Shown piece by piece: positions 25,072 to 34,849 of a DNA stretch of 64,000 nucleotides. Below the pieces are notes generated by a model. That model saw only the letters and a program-made list of their open reading frames with translations, did not search any database and was not told where the DNA came from. Made by a program: the position numbers and the translations under genes. The stretch is taken from assembly GCA_026018925.1 (NCBI GenBank), contig JAKSZU010000009.1:83755407-83819406 (forward strand), read 5' to 3'. Position 1 is the stretch's first letter, and every line of letters begins with the position of its first letter. Source of the DNA: Tupaia tana. Taxonomy: Eukaryota > Chordata > Mammalia > Scandentia > Tupaiidae.

Positions 25072-26545
25072 TATGTATAATAATAAGAAAATAAAAATAT
25101 TTTTTAAAATAATAAAAATAAAATTAAATAAATTTTTAAAAATATACAAACACATGGAAACTAAACAACCTACTTCTGAATGACTTCTTAACTACCAAAG
25201 AAATTAAGCCTGAAATTAAAAAAATCTATGAAAACAAATGATAATGAGTTTCAATTATCTAAGGAACACTGCAAAAGCAGTCTTAAGAGGGAACTTCATA
25301 GCAAATAGTGCGTATAAGAAAAAGATGGAAAGGGTACAAATAGACAACCTAACATCATGCCTCAGGGAATTGGAAACACAACAACTAAAAACCAGAAAAA
25401 CTGAAAAAAAAATTTCAGGGCAAAAGAAATAATAAAAAAATCTAGCAGAAATAAATGAAATGCAAAATAACTGAACTATACAGAAAATAAATAAAAGCAA
25501 AAGCTGGTTTTTTGAAAAGATTAACAAGATTGACCCAACATTAGCTAGACTGATAAAGAAGAAGAAAGCAACCAGATAAATCAAATACATACTGAAGCAG
25601 GCAACATTACAATGAACAGAATAAAAATATAAAACATCACTAGAGAATACTGTAAGTGGCAATATGCCAACAAGCAAGAGAACGTGGATTTCATAAACAA
25701 ATTCCTGGATACATAAAATCTATCAAGATTAAATAAGGAGGACACAGAAAAACCTGAATACACCCATAAAAAGCCATGAAATTGAAGCAGTCATAAAATA
25801 CCTCCTGAAAAGAAAAGCCAAGATCCTGATCATTTCATTTCTGAATCCTACAAAATTTTGAAGGTAGAGTTACCCCCATTCTACTCAAATTATTTCTAAT
25901 GATCCAAAATAAAAACAACTTTCCAAATTCATTTTTTCAATCCTCCATCATAATCATTCCCTAAATAGATAAAGACACTACAAAAAAGGAAAACTACAGA
26001 CCAAAACCTCTGATGAATATAGATGCAAAAATAATCATCAAGATATTGGAAATCATATCAAACAATAAATAAAAGACCTTATTTATCATGACCAGGTAGG
26101 CTTTATTCCAGGGACGCAAGTGTGTTTCAACATATGCAAGACCATAAATGTAATACATCATATTAACAGAAAGAAAGATAAAAACCATATTATCATTTCA
26201 ATTGATGCAGAGAAAGCATTTGATAAAATTAAACATCTTTACATCATTAAGACTCTCAGCAAGATTGGTAAAGAAGGGTCATTTCTCAACACAATAAATT
26301 CCATATGTGAAAAACCAATAGCTTCTATTACACTGAATGGGGAAAAGCTAAAAACTGCTACTAGACAATGCTTCCCACTTTCTCCCCTGCTTTTTGATAT
26401 AGTGCTAGAACACTTAACCAATGCAATCAGAAAAGAGAATAATATTAAAGGCATTCAAATAAGCAAAAAAGAGTTGAAAATATGTTTACTTGCATATAGC
26501 AACTTAGAAGAACCAAGGTTTTCTATGAAAAAAAAAATTCTCAGA

Positions 26546-26799
26546 GGGACCAGCAGTTAGGGTAATGGCTATGGTTCTGGACTCTCATGTAGTCAACCAT
26601 GGTTCGAGTCTCAGACCCGGTGGCTTAAACTCACACTGGGCACGAGTGCATGCGTGCTCAGGATCTCAAGAGAATGGAGGAGAAGGGATTACAACATGTC
26701 CATCCCCCCTGAAGGGTGATTTCTCACTTTCTGTATCTCTGTCTCTCTCTGACTTTCTGATGAGCATATGTACCTTATAGCAAAAACCTCTCAAACAAA
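26546..26799 (+). mobile_element. SINE-A copy
   Basis: Complete, CpG-decayed (CATGGTTCGAGTCTCAG). The tail is AAACAAAACAAAACAAC. It lies within L1-D reverse-transcriptase sequence. Confidence 0.88.
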
Positions 26800-27709
26800 A
26801 CAAAACAACTTTTCAAAGTAATAAATGAATACAACAGTGTCAAGATACATAATCAACATCCAAAAATCTATCTATACATAAACAACAAGGTGAACAAGGC
26901 ATATCTGAAGAAAGGAACCCCTTTTTCCATAGCCAGAAAATTTATAAGATACATCGGGATAAACCTAACTAAGGAAGTCAAAGACCATTACAAAGAAAAC
27001 TATAAAAATTAAAAAAAAAAATAAACATTGAAAAGGACACAAAAGAGTGCAAGGACATCCCATGTTCCTGGACTGGAAGAATTAACATACTCAAAATGAC
27101 AATTCTACCCAAATTAATCCATATACTTAATGCATTCTCAATCAAAGTCCCAGAGACATTCTTAACAGGTCTTGAGAAGAAAATCATAGAATATATCTAG
27201 AATCATAAAAGTCTCATATTGCCAAAGAAATCCTGAACAAGAAAAGTGGAGTGAACAGCATATCACTTCCTGACCTTAAAATATACTATAAAGCTGGGAT
27301 AATCAAAGCAACATGGTATTTGCACAAAAACAGACAGGTGAACCGAACGAATAGAATAGAGCTCCAAGAAATAAATGCCAAAGATTACATCCAACAGATT
27401 TTTGATAAAAGATACTAGTCTACCCACTGGGAAAAGGAGAATCACTTTAACAAATGGTGCTGGACAAACTGGGTATTCACCTGCATAAAGATGAAACTAA
27501 ATCCCATCTTTCACCATTAACAAAAATCAACTCAAAATGGATCAAAGATCTGAACCTAAGACCTCAAACAATAAAGCTAGTAGTGGAAAACACTGGGGAA
27601 ACTCTGAGAGACATTGCAGTAGGCAAAGATTTCTTAAATAAGACTCCCAATGCACAGGCAATAATCCCTAAAATAGAAAAGTAGAATTATATCACATTAA
27701 GAAGTTTCT

Positions 27710-27964
27710 GGGACCAACAGTTGGCATAATGTCTATGTCACTGGACTCCCATGTAGTCAACCATGGTTTGAATCCCAGACCTTGTGGCTTAAACTCACGC
27801 CAGGTGCATGTGCGTACATGTCCAACATCCTGAGAGGAGAATGGAGGAGAAGGGATTATGGCATGGCTATCTCCCCTGAGGGGTAATTTCTCACTTTCTG
27901 TCTCTCTGTCTCTCTCTGTCTTTCTGGTTAGCGCACGTGCCCTATAGCCAAAATCTCTCAAAAA
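27710..27964 (+). mobile_element. SINE-A copy
   Basis: Complete. Target duplication AAGTTTCT (27702-27709, 27965-27972), in the AAGAAGTTTCT segment of L1-D ORF2. Confidence 0.88.
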
Positions 27965-28870
27965 AAGTTTCTACACTGCAAAGGACACCGTAATTAGTGG
28001 GAATTGACAACACTCCGAATGAGAGAGTATTTTTGTAAACCATGCCTCAGAAAAGGGACTGATACCCAGGAAACAAACGTGGCTTACACCCTAAAAAATG
28101 ATTAACCCAATTAAACAATGGGAAAATGAGCTGAAGAAATATCACTCTAGTAAGATATATAAACAGCCAAAAAGCATGTGAGGAAATGTTCAACATCCCT
28201 CATCATAAGGGAAATGCAGATTAAAACCACAATGAGATATGACCTAACACCTGTCAGAATGGTGAAGATTAAAAATACAAAAAGTGATAAGTGTTTTCAG
28301 GGTTGCAGTGTAAGGGAAACTCTCCCATATTCTTGGTGGGAATGTAAATTGGTCCAGTCACTGTGAAAAACAACATGGAGGTTCATCAAAGATCTACAAA
28401 TAGAACTGCCATTTGATTCACCAATCTCACTTCTGGGTATCTCCCCATAGGACAGGAAAATGCTCCGTCTTAAAAGTGCTTGCACATCAATGTTTACTGC
28501 AGTATTAGTCATGATGGCTAAGACATTGAACACATCCAAATGTCCCCAAACAGGCGAATGGATTGAAAAAGTGTGACACATATACTCTATGGGATACTAT
28601 TTAGTCATAAAAGCAGTAAGACCCTGGCATTTGATAAATAGTGGTTGAACATGGAAGATTTATGGCTGAGTGAAGCAAGCCAGGGTATGAAAGAAAGATA
28701 TTATACATATCCATTTAATATATACCAAATATTTGCACTCAATGGTAGGGATTGAAATATTAGAGGGTAGAAAAGCAGTGAAAATAATTATGGACACTGA
28801 AGACAGTGTGGAATGTGGTGGGGTAGAATGGAAAAGTATAGAGAAAGATAGCATGAGAAGAAATAGATAG

Positions 28871-29158
28871 GGAGGCTGCCTGCAGCTGCAGGCCCTGGCA
28901 CCCGGGACCATCATGCATCCCCACCCCTCCTCATCTATGGACTTAAGCTTGGTTCCTTGGGACTTTAAGATGAACTGACAACCCCCTGACCCCACCTGCA
29001 AACTGGATTAAGCCAGCCAGCAGTTCCAGACACCAGGCTGCCTGCGGCTGCAGGCTCTTACACCCGGGACCCGTTGTTCATCCTCTGCCCCTTCCCCAAT
29101 TGACTTTGGACTCTCTGAATTTTAGTGTTTTGAATACTGTGCAGTGTGTGTTGCACGA
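28871..29158 (+). promoter_or_regulatory. GC-rich tandem repeat (period about 163 bp), monomer-type leader
   Basis: Two imperfect direct copies starting GAGGCTGCCTGCAGCTGCAGG (28871) and CAGGCTGCCTGCGGCTGCAGG (29034), each followed by CACCCGGGAC, CATCCTC/CATCCCC and a ...TGGACTT/TTTGGACT motif. They sit at the 5' end of an ORF1-bearing element, in the position of L1 monomer promoters. They do not resemble the L1-A monomers. Promoter function is inferred. Confidence 0.5.
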
Positions 29159-29166
29159 TTTTTTTT

Positions 29167-29428
29167 TTTTTGGAGAGGTTTTTTTTTGCTACAGGGCACG
29201 TGTACTCGCCAGCCAGACAGAGAGAGACATAGAGACAGAAAGCAAGAAATCATCCCCCAGGGGGGATGGTCACACCGCAATCCCTTCTCCTCCATTCTCC
29301 TCTCAGGATCTTGGGCACGCATGCACACCCACCCAGTGTGAGTTTTAAGCCACCGGGTCCGGGACGCGAACCGCGGTCGACTATGTGGGAGTCCAGCGAC
29401 ATAGCCATTAAGCTAACTGCTGGTTCCC
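29167..29428 (-). mobile_element. SINE-A copy
   Basis: Complete, reverse orientation. Target duplication TGTTGCACGATTTTTT (ending near 29164; 29429-29444). CpGs in the head are largely intact (CGCGAACCGCGGTCGAC). Confidence 0.92.
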
Positions 29429-30380
29429 TGTTGCACGATTTTTTTGGTTTTGTTTTTCTTTGTTCTTGAGGTGTTGTTTATTAGGTCAGTTGGAGGCTCA
29501 CCACTCCATAGAAACAGAGAGGACTTGGGTCAACCAGGACCAGTGACAACAGTACATAGTACTGGTGAGCAACAGGTAGGCCAACCATAAGAGAAATCAT
29601 CAATTTTCTAATCCTGTACATCTTTTAACACTCAGAGATATCTTAAATAAGTTAGGAAGCAACATATAGATTACCTGATGACTAGGAACAATCACAGAGG
29701 CTTAAGAAGTATGAACAACCAACAAAAGGCCTCTCCTCCAAGGGAAATCATCAAGCCTATATCACCCATAGTCAGTACAAGTAACAGCGTGGACATGTCT
29801 GATAAGGAATTCAGAATATTTGTAGTTGTAGGGAGCCAAAGAGGAGACGTGAGGAATGTGTAGGACATGACCACCAGAATAAGACCAGGGTCTTTATCCG
29901 GATGTGGACTTGGGTGGCTGGATTGTTATGAGCATTATGTCTTGGGATTCTTTTTTTTTAATTAATTAATTTATTTATTTATATACATCCAGTCACATTG
30001 TTTAGCATACAACGTGAACGTTTCAATATGTGAACATTTCTCCCCAGTTCAGTTGATCAAAATATCTTCAACAGGTAACACCACACCTCCCCATCCCATC
30101 AATGCTCTGCCTTTGTATCCCTCCTCCAAATGTCCTTCCCTATGCCCCTCTCCTCCACACACAACAAATCTGGCATTCACACCCGTCTCTTGTGTTTATA
30201 TACATTTTAGTCAATCAGTTTCAGTAGTAGCATTCAGAAACTCAGTATATATTAAGTGGGGACATACAATGTCTCTCCTTAATAGCCTGGCTTGCTTCAC
30301 TCAGCAGTAATCTTACATATTCTTCCACTTTCTGTCAAAAGCCAGGGTTTTGTTTGTTTGTATTCTGCTGAATAGTATTC

Positions 30381-31598
30381 TGCTGGGACCGTGCAGTTAA
30401 CACAAGCTGAGTATGAAAGAACTGCCCCTCATGCCCTAGAGCAAGGACTTGGCTGAGGAGAACTGTTTGCAAGGTCAACAGTTTTACGAGTTCTGGACCT
30501 CACCTCCATTGTGTTGCTGTACTGGCCTGCACTCAATTTCTCTGCCATGGGCCTTATTGCCATACCCTGGTACCCCATAAAGGCACCCCCAGCCTCACTA
30601 TAACCTTTACAATAATCCTGAAGGAATGCGGATCCACTAAGGTGGTGGCTGTGTAAGGCAGCAGTTGCAAACAGGAATTACTCCCATTACATTCACTTCT
30701 CCTACTGGGGATTACATAGAGAAGCATTAGAAAGGTTTACGTTAAAGCTACTAATTGGCGAAACAATCCCAGTAGCTGGGAGGGGCTCAGGGACTCATCC
30801 ACAAGGTGCTGTTACCCCAAAGACCATAAGCCACCCTTACTCTCAGGACAAGGGAAGATTGCCATTCCCCAAGCCACAGTCATTGTATAGAGCAGCATGT
30901 AGAGGGTCCCAAGTACACAGTAACCTTTAGGTCAGTCATTAAGCTGCTCACAAGACCACATTCCTTTCCTATGAAGACTCACCCACCCTCTTAGCTGTAG
31001 ACTACTCCAGAGATAACATAGGTATTCCACTTTAGTATATACTAACCTTGTCTTTACTAAACCAGACAGGATTTATTTCTAGGCCCTTGTAATTGCTGCC
31101 ACCCTAGCCTGAGGCTGAAGTTCTCAAAAGCTGACCTGAGGCTCAAGTTCTCAAGCCAATCTGGGACTAAAATGATCAAGTTGGTCTGGGACTAAGGTTA
31201 TTAAGATTCCTGAAAACCCTCTCATCCAAAGACCCTCCCCAGTAATCAAGATCTAAAAAGAGAATGTACCCAAAAAATGGACTACCTCGTTCTAAAAATT
31301 ATGACTGTTTATACCTAAACAAAACAGATGTCATGTTTTATGATTATTGTTCCTATACTTTGAATGCTTTACCTTTTAGAGTAAAATATTTCACTTACTT
31401 CCCCTCACCCATTCTACTCCTGTAAAACTCCTTCTATAATAAATACACATGACTCCTGGCCATCAGGGCTGCAGTCTTGATTTACTCTGGCTGTAGCCAG
31501 CTGAGAACATGCTAAGGGGCATTGAGGTCTTGGCCTGATTTTGTTCACCCGTGTTGCCTTCCTGTGCACCCACCCCGGCTGGAGCACGGCTTCCAGCA
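30381..31598. mobile_element. Solo LTR of an endogenous retrovirus (6-bp target duplication)
   Basis: An 1218-bp block inserted in L1-H, starting TGCTGGGACCGTGC and ending GGCTTCCAGCA. The ends form a 6-bp perfect inverted repeat (TGCTGG/CCAGCA) with canonical TG...CA termini. It is flanked by a perfect 6-bp direct repeat GTATTC (30375-30380, 31599-31604). An AATAAA lies at 31438-31443, about 155 bp from the right end, which suggests plus orientation. There is no internal retroviral sequence, so this is a recombined solo LTR. Known: 6-bp duplications and long LTRs are common in class II (betaretrovirus-like) ERVs. The class is inference. Confidence 0.82.
31438..31443 (+). promoter_or_regulatory. 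LTR polyadenylation signal AATAAA
   Basis: AATAAA followed by ACACATGACTCC within the solo LTR. It is correctly placed for an R-U5 boundary about 20 nt downstream. Confidence 0.55.
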
Positions 31599-32549
31599 GT
31601 ATTCCATAGAGTATATGTGTAACAGTTTTCAATCCATTCATCCACACACGGGCATTTGGATTGTTTTTACGTCTTAGCAATCATGAATAGTGCTCCAATA
31701 AACATCGATGTGCAAGCACTTTTCCAATGAAGAAGTCTTCTGTCCTTGGGCTAGATACCAAGGAGTGGAATTGCTGGGTCATATGGTAGTTCTATTTGTA
31801 AATTTTTGAGGAATCTCCAAATTGTTCTCCACAGTGGTTGGACCAATTTACATTCCCACCAGCAGTGTAAAAGAGTTCCCCTTTCACCACACCCCTGCCA
31901 GCATTTATCATTTTTTTTTTTAATCTTAGACATTCTGACTGGTGTTAAATGGTACCTCATTTTTCTTTTGATCTGCATTTCCCTTACAATGAGGGATGTT
32001 GAGCATTTTTTCATATGCCTTTTAGTTATTCATATGTCATTTTAGAGAGTGTTTATTTCAACTTATTCTCCATCTTTTAATAGGGTTGATTATCTTTTTT
32101 CCAAACAGCTTTTTTAGTTCCTTGTGTATTCTGGCTATCAGTCCCTTATGTGATGCATAATTTACAAAAATATTTTCCCATTCTGATGGCTGTCAATTCA
32201 CACTAATTATTATGTCTTCTGCCATGCAGAAACTTCTTAGTCTGATGTAATTCCACTTGTCTATTTTGGGGATTATCGACTGTATTTTGGGGGTCTTATT
32301 TAAGAAGTCTTTTCCTACACCAATGTCTTCCAGAGTTTCCCCGGTGATTTCTAGGAGCAGTTTTATAGTTTGAGGTCTTAGATTTAGATCGTTCATCCAC
32401 CTTGACTTGGTTTTTGTCAACAGTGAGAGGTAGGGGTTCAGATTCGTCTTTCTGCAAGTGGAAATCCAGTTTTGCCAGCACCATTTGCTGAACAGGTTTT
32501 CCTTTCCCGCAGGACTGACTGATACCCCTTGTCAAAAATCAGTTGACTG

Positions 32550-32834
32550 GGAACCAGCAGTTAGCATAATGGCTATGTCGCTGAACTCCCTCGTAGTCGA
32601 TCGCGGTTCACGTCCTGGATCCGGTGGCTTAAAACTCACGCTGGGCACGTGTGTGTATGTGCCCAAGTTCCCGAGATGAGAATGGAGGAGAAGGGATTGC
32701 GGCATGACCATTCCCCCTGGGGGGTGATTTCTCACTTTCTGTCTCTATATCTTTCTCTGTCTGGTGAGCGCACATGCCCTATAGCAAAAACCTCTCCAAA
32801 TAAATAAATAAATAAATTAATTAATTAATTAAAA
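32550..32834 (+). mobile_element. SINE-A copy
   Basis: Complete, with an AAAT/AATT-type tail. Perfect 16-bp target duplication AAAAATCAGTTGACTG (32534-32549, 32835-32850) within L1-H ORF2. Confidence 0.94.
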
Positions 32835-34849
32835 AAAAATCAGTTGACTGTATGTTTGGGAATTTATTTCTGGGGACTCTATTCTGTTCCATTGGTCCAC
32901 GTGTCTGATTCTGTGCCAGTATCATGCTGTTTTGATTACCACAGCTTTGTAGTATATTTTTGGGTCAGGGAGTGAGATGCCACCCGCTCCACTTTTCTTG
33001 TGTAGAATTGTTTTAGCAATACAAGATCTTTAATGATTACAGACAAATTTTATGATTGTCTTTTCTAGATCTGTGAAGAATGTGTCTGGTACTTTGATTG
33101 GCATTGCATTAAATAGGTAGATTAATTTGGGTAGGATTGCCGTTTTTATTATATTAATTCTTCCAATCCAGTAACATGGGATGTCCTTCCACTTTTTTGT
33201 GTCATTTTCAATTACTTTTTTTAGCTTCTCATAGTTGTCCTTGTAGAGGTCTTTAACTTCCTTGGTTAGATTTATTCCTAAATATCTTATACTTTTGGTG
33301 GCTATGGTAAATTGAATAACTTTTTTCAGTTCTATCTCAGTCTGCCTGTTATTTGTATACCGAGATGCTATTGATTTCTGTATATTGATTTTATATCCTG
33401 CAACTTTACTGTAATCATGTATTACTTCCAGTATTTTTCCCATGGAAACAGTTGGGTCTTCTATGTATACAATCATGTCATGTGTGAATAGAAAGAGTTT
33501 CACTTCTTCTTTTCCTATTCAGATGCCTTTTCTTTTTTCCTCTTTTCAGATTGTGGTAGCGAGGACTTCCAGTACTATATTAAAAAGGAGTGGAGAAAGT
33601 GAGCATCCTTCTTTTGTTCCCGTGTTTACTGGGAAAGCTTTCGCTTTTCTCCATTCAGGATGATGTTTGCTATGGGTTTTTCATAGATGGCTTTTATTGT
33701 GTTGAGAAATGGCCCTTCTATGCTGATTTTGCTGAGAGTCTAGATCATGAAGGGATGTTGTATCTTATCAAATGCTTTTTCTGCATCAATTTATATGATC
33801 GTATGTTTTTTATCTTTATTCCTGTTAATAAGATGTGTTACATTTATGGTTTTGCGTATGTTGAACCAACCTTGCATTCCTGGAATAAAACCTACCTGAT
33901 AATTTTTATAAGTTGTTGGATACGATTTGCTATTATCTTGTTGAGGATCTTTGCACCTACATTCATCAGAGATATTGGTCTATAGTTTTTCTTCCTTGTC
34001 CTGTCTTTATCTGTTTTAAAGATAAGGGTGATAGAGGTTTCACAAAATGAATTAGGGAGAGATTCAACCTTTTGGATCTTTAGAAATAACTTGAGCAGAA
34101 CGGGGGTTAACTCTTCTTTGAATGTTTTGTAGAATTCAGAGGTGGAGCCATCAGAGCCAGGGCTTTTCTTTGATGGGAGGTTATTGATTACTGAGTCAAT
34201 CTCCTGGCTTGTTATAGGCCTATTCAGACTTTCTATGTCCTCCTGGCTCATTCATGGTAGATTATATTTGTCCAGCAATTTGTCCATCTCTTCCAGATTA
34301 TCTTGTTTCTTAGAATATAGATGTTCAAAGAATCTTCTAATGATGTTTTGAATTTCTACTATGTCTGTTGTTATATTATCAGCTTCATTGCAGATTTGAT
34401 TCACGTGGTTCCTTTCTCTCTTCTTCTTAATAAGTCTTGCTAGTGACGTATTTATTTTATTTATCCTTCCAAACAACTAGCTTTTACTTTGATTTACTTT
34501 TTGTATACTATGTTTATTTTCTATTTCTTTTGTGTTTGCTTATTTTTTTGTTTTTTTTCTTTTTCCCTTTTATTAAAAAAAAATTATACATTTCATTTTC
34601 TTCCATGCATTCTATCACATTAGTATTTGTCTTACAAAATGGATATTTCAACAGGTAAACATTTCTTCCTATTACTGTTGATAAAACTACAAAATATCTT
34701 CAACAGATAATAACACACCTCTTTGTGCCATTAATGCTTTGCCTCCCTGTCCCTCCCCCAAATGTCCTTCCTCAGACCCTCCTCTTTCACACACATTATA
34801 TCTGGTATTTGCATCTATATACTGTGTTTCTATATCCTTTAGTCAATTA

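Larger units (their letters stand above)
24037..25139 (+). mobile_element. 5'-truncated older L1 (ORF2 end + 3' UTR)
   Basis: L1 sequence from just before the ORF2 C-terminus (GCACAACTATTTTCATTGCAGCATTATTCACAATTGC, near 24075) through the 3' UTR to an A-rich tail (25083-25139), inserted into the endonuclease region of L1-D. The flanks AAAAATACA (24025-24036) and AAAAATATACA (25137-25147) look like the target duplication. It contains a SINE (24289-24539) and a 220-bp L1 (24852-25071). Confidence 0.7.
19306..28870 (+). mobile_element. L1-D, old L1 (plus) split by many later insertions
   Basis: One L1 read in pieces: ORF1 coiled coil and C-terminal region (19306-20400), ORF2 start (about 20470-20703), endonuclease (about 23562-24036), endonuclease end to reverse transcriptase (25140-26545), thumb (26800-27709), C-terminal region (27965-28600) and 3' UTR (to about 28870). 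The breaks match: 20703 stops at the ...TTTCAGACAAGGTAGG point and about 23562 resumes at the next codons (GACTGTAAGAAGAGACGAAG). 24036 and 25140 both lie in the CTCAAAAATACA segment. It lacks a 5' UTR. Only short frames survive (for example 26120-26560). Confidence 0.78.
28871..29830 (+). mobile_element. 5' end of an ORF1-only-type element (leader + ORF1 start)
   Basis: A GC-rich tandem pair (28871-29158), then a unique leader (29445-29680) and an ORF1 N-terminus (MNNQQKASPPREIIKPISP, then MSDKEFRIF, to about 29820), where similarity stops. The N-terminus (SPPRE...MSDKEFRIF) matches the ORF1-only copies rather than L1-A. I therefore read it as the 5' end of a HAL1-like element cut off before the coiled coil. 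A SINE (29167-29428) interrupts the leader. Confidence 0.55.
29951..34530 (-). mobile_element. L1-H (minus), 5'-truncated, split by solo LTR and SINE
   Basis: L1 3' UTR from the T-rich tail (29951-29985) to 30380, continuing at 31599 after the LTR. ORF2 C-terminus, thumb and palm follow through 34251. It ends in the linker between endonuclease and reverse transcriptase (about 34490-34530), where the next L1 begins. The break at 30380/31599 falls in GAATAGTATTCCATAGAG, a segment conserved in all copies here. ORF2 frames survive only as short pieces, for example 33503-33030 (157 codons) and 34251-33892 (119 codons). Confidence 0.85.

Noticed and set aside
30381-31598. A host gene or exon in the 1.2-kb block
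   Set aside because: No frame of useful length. The exact TG...CA ends with a 6-bp duplication inside an L1 identify an LTR.
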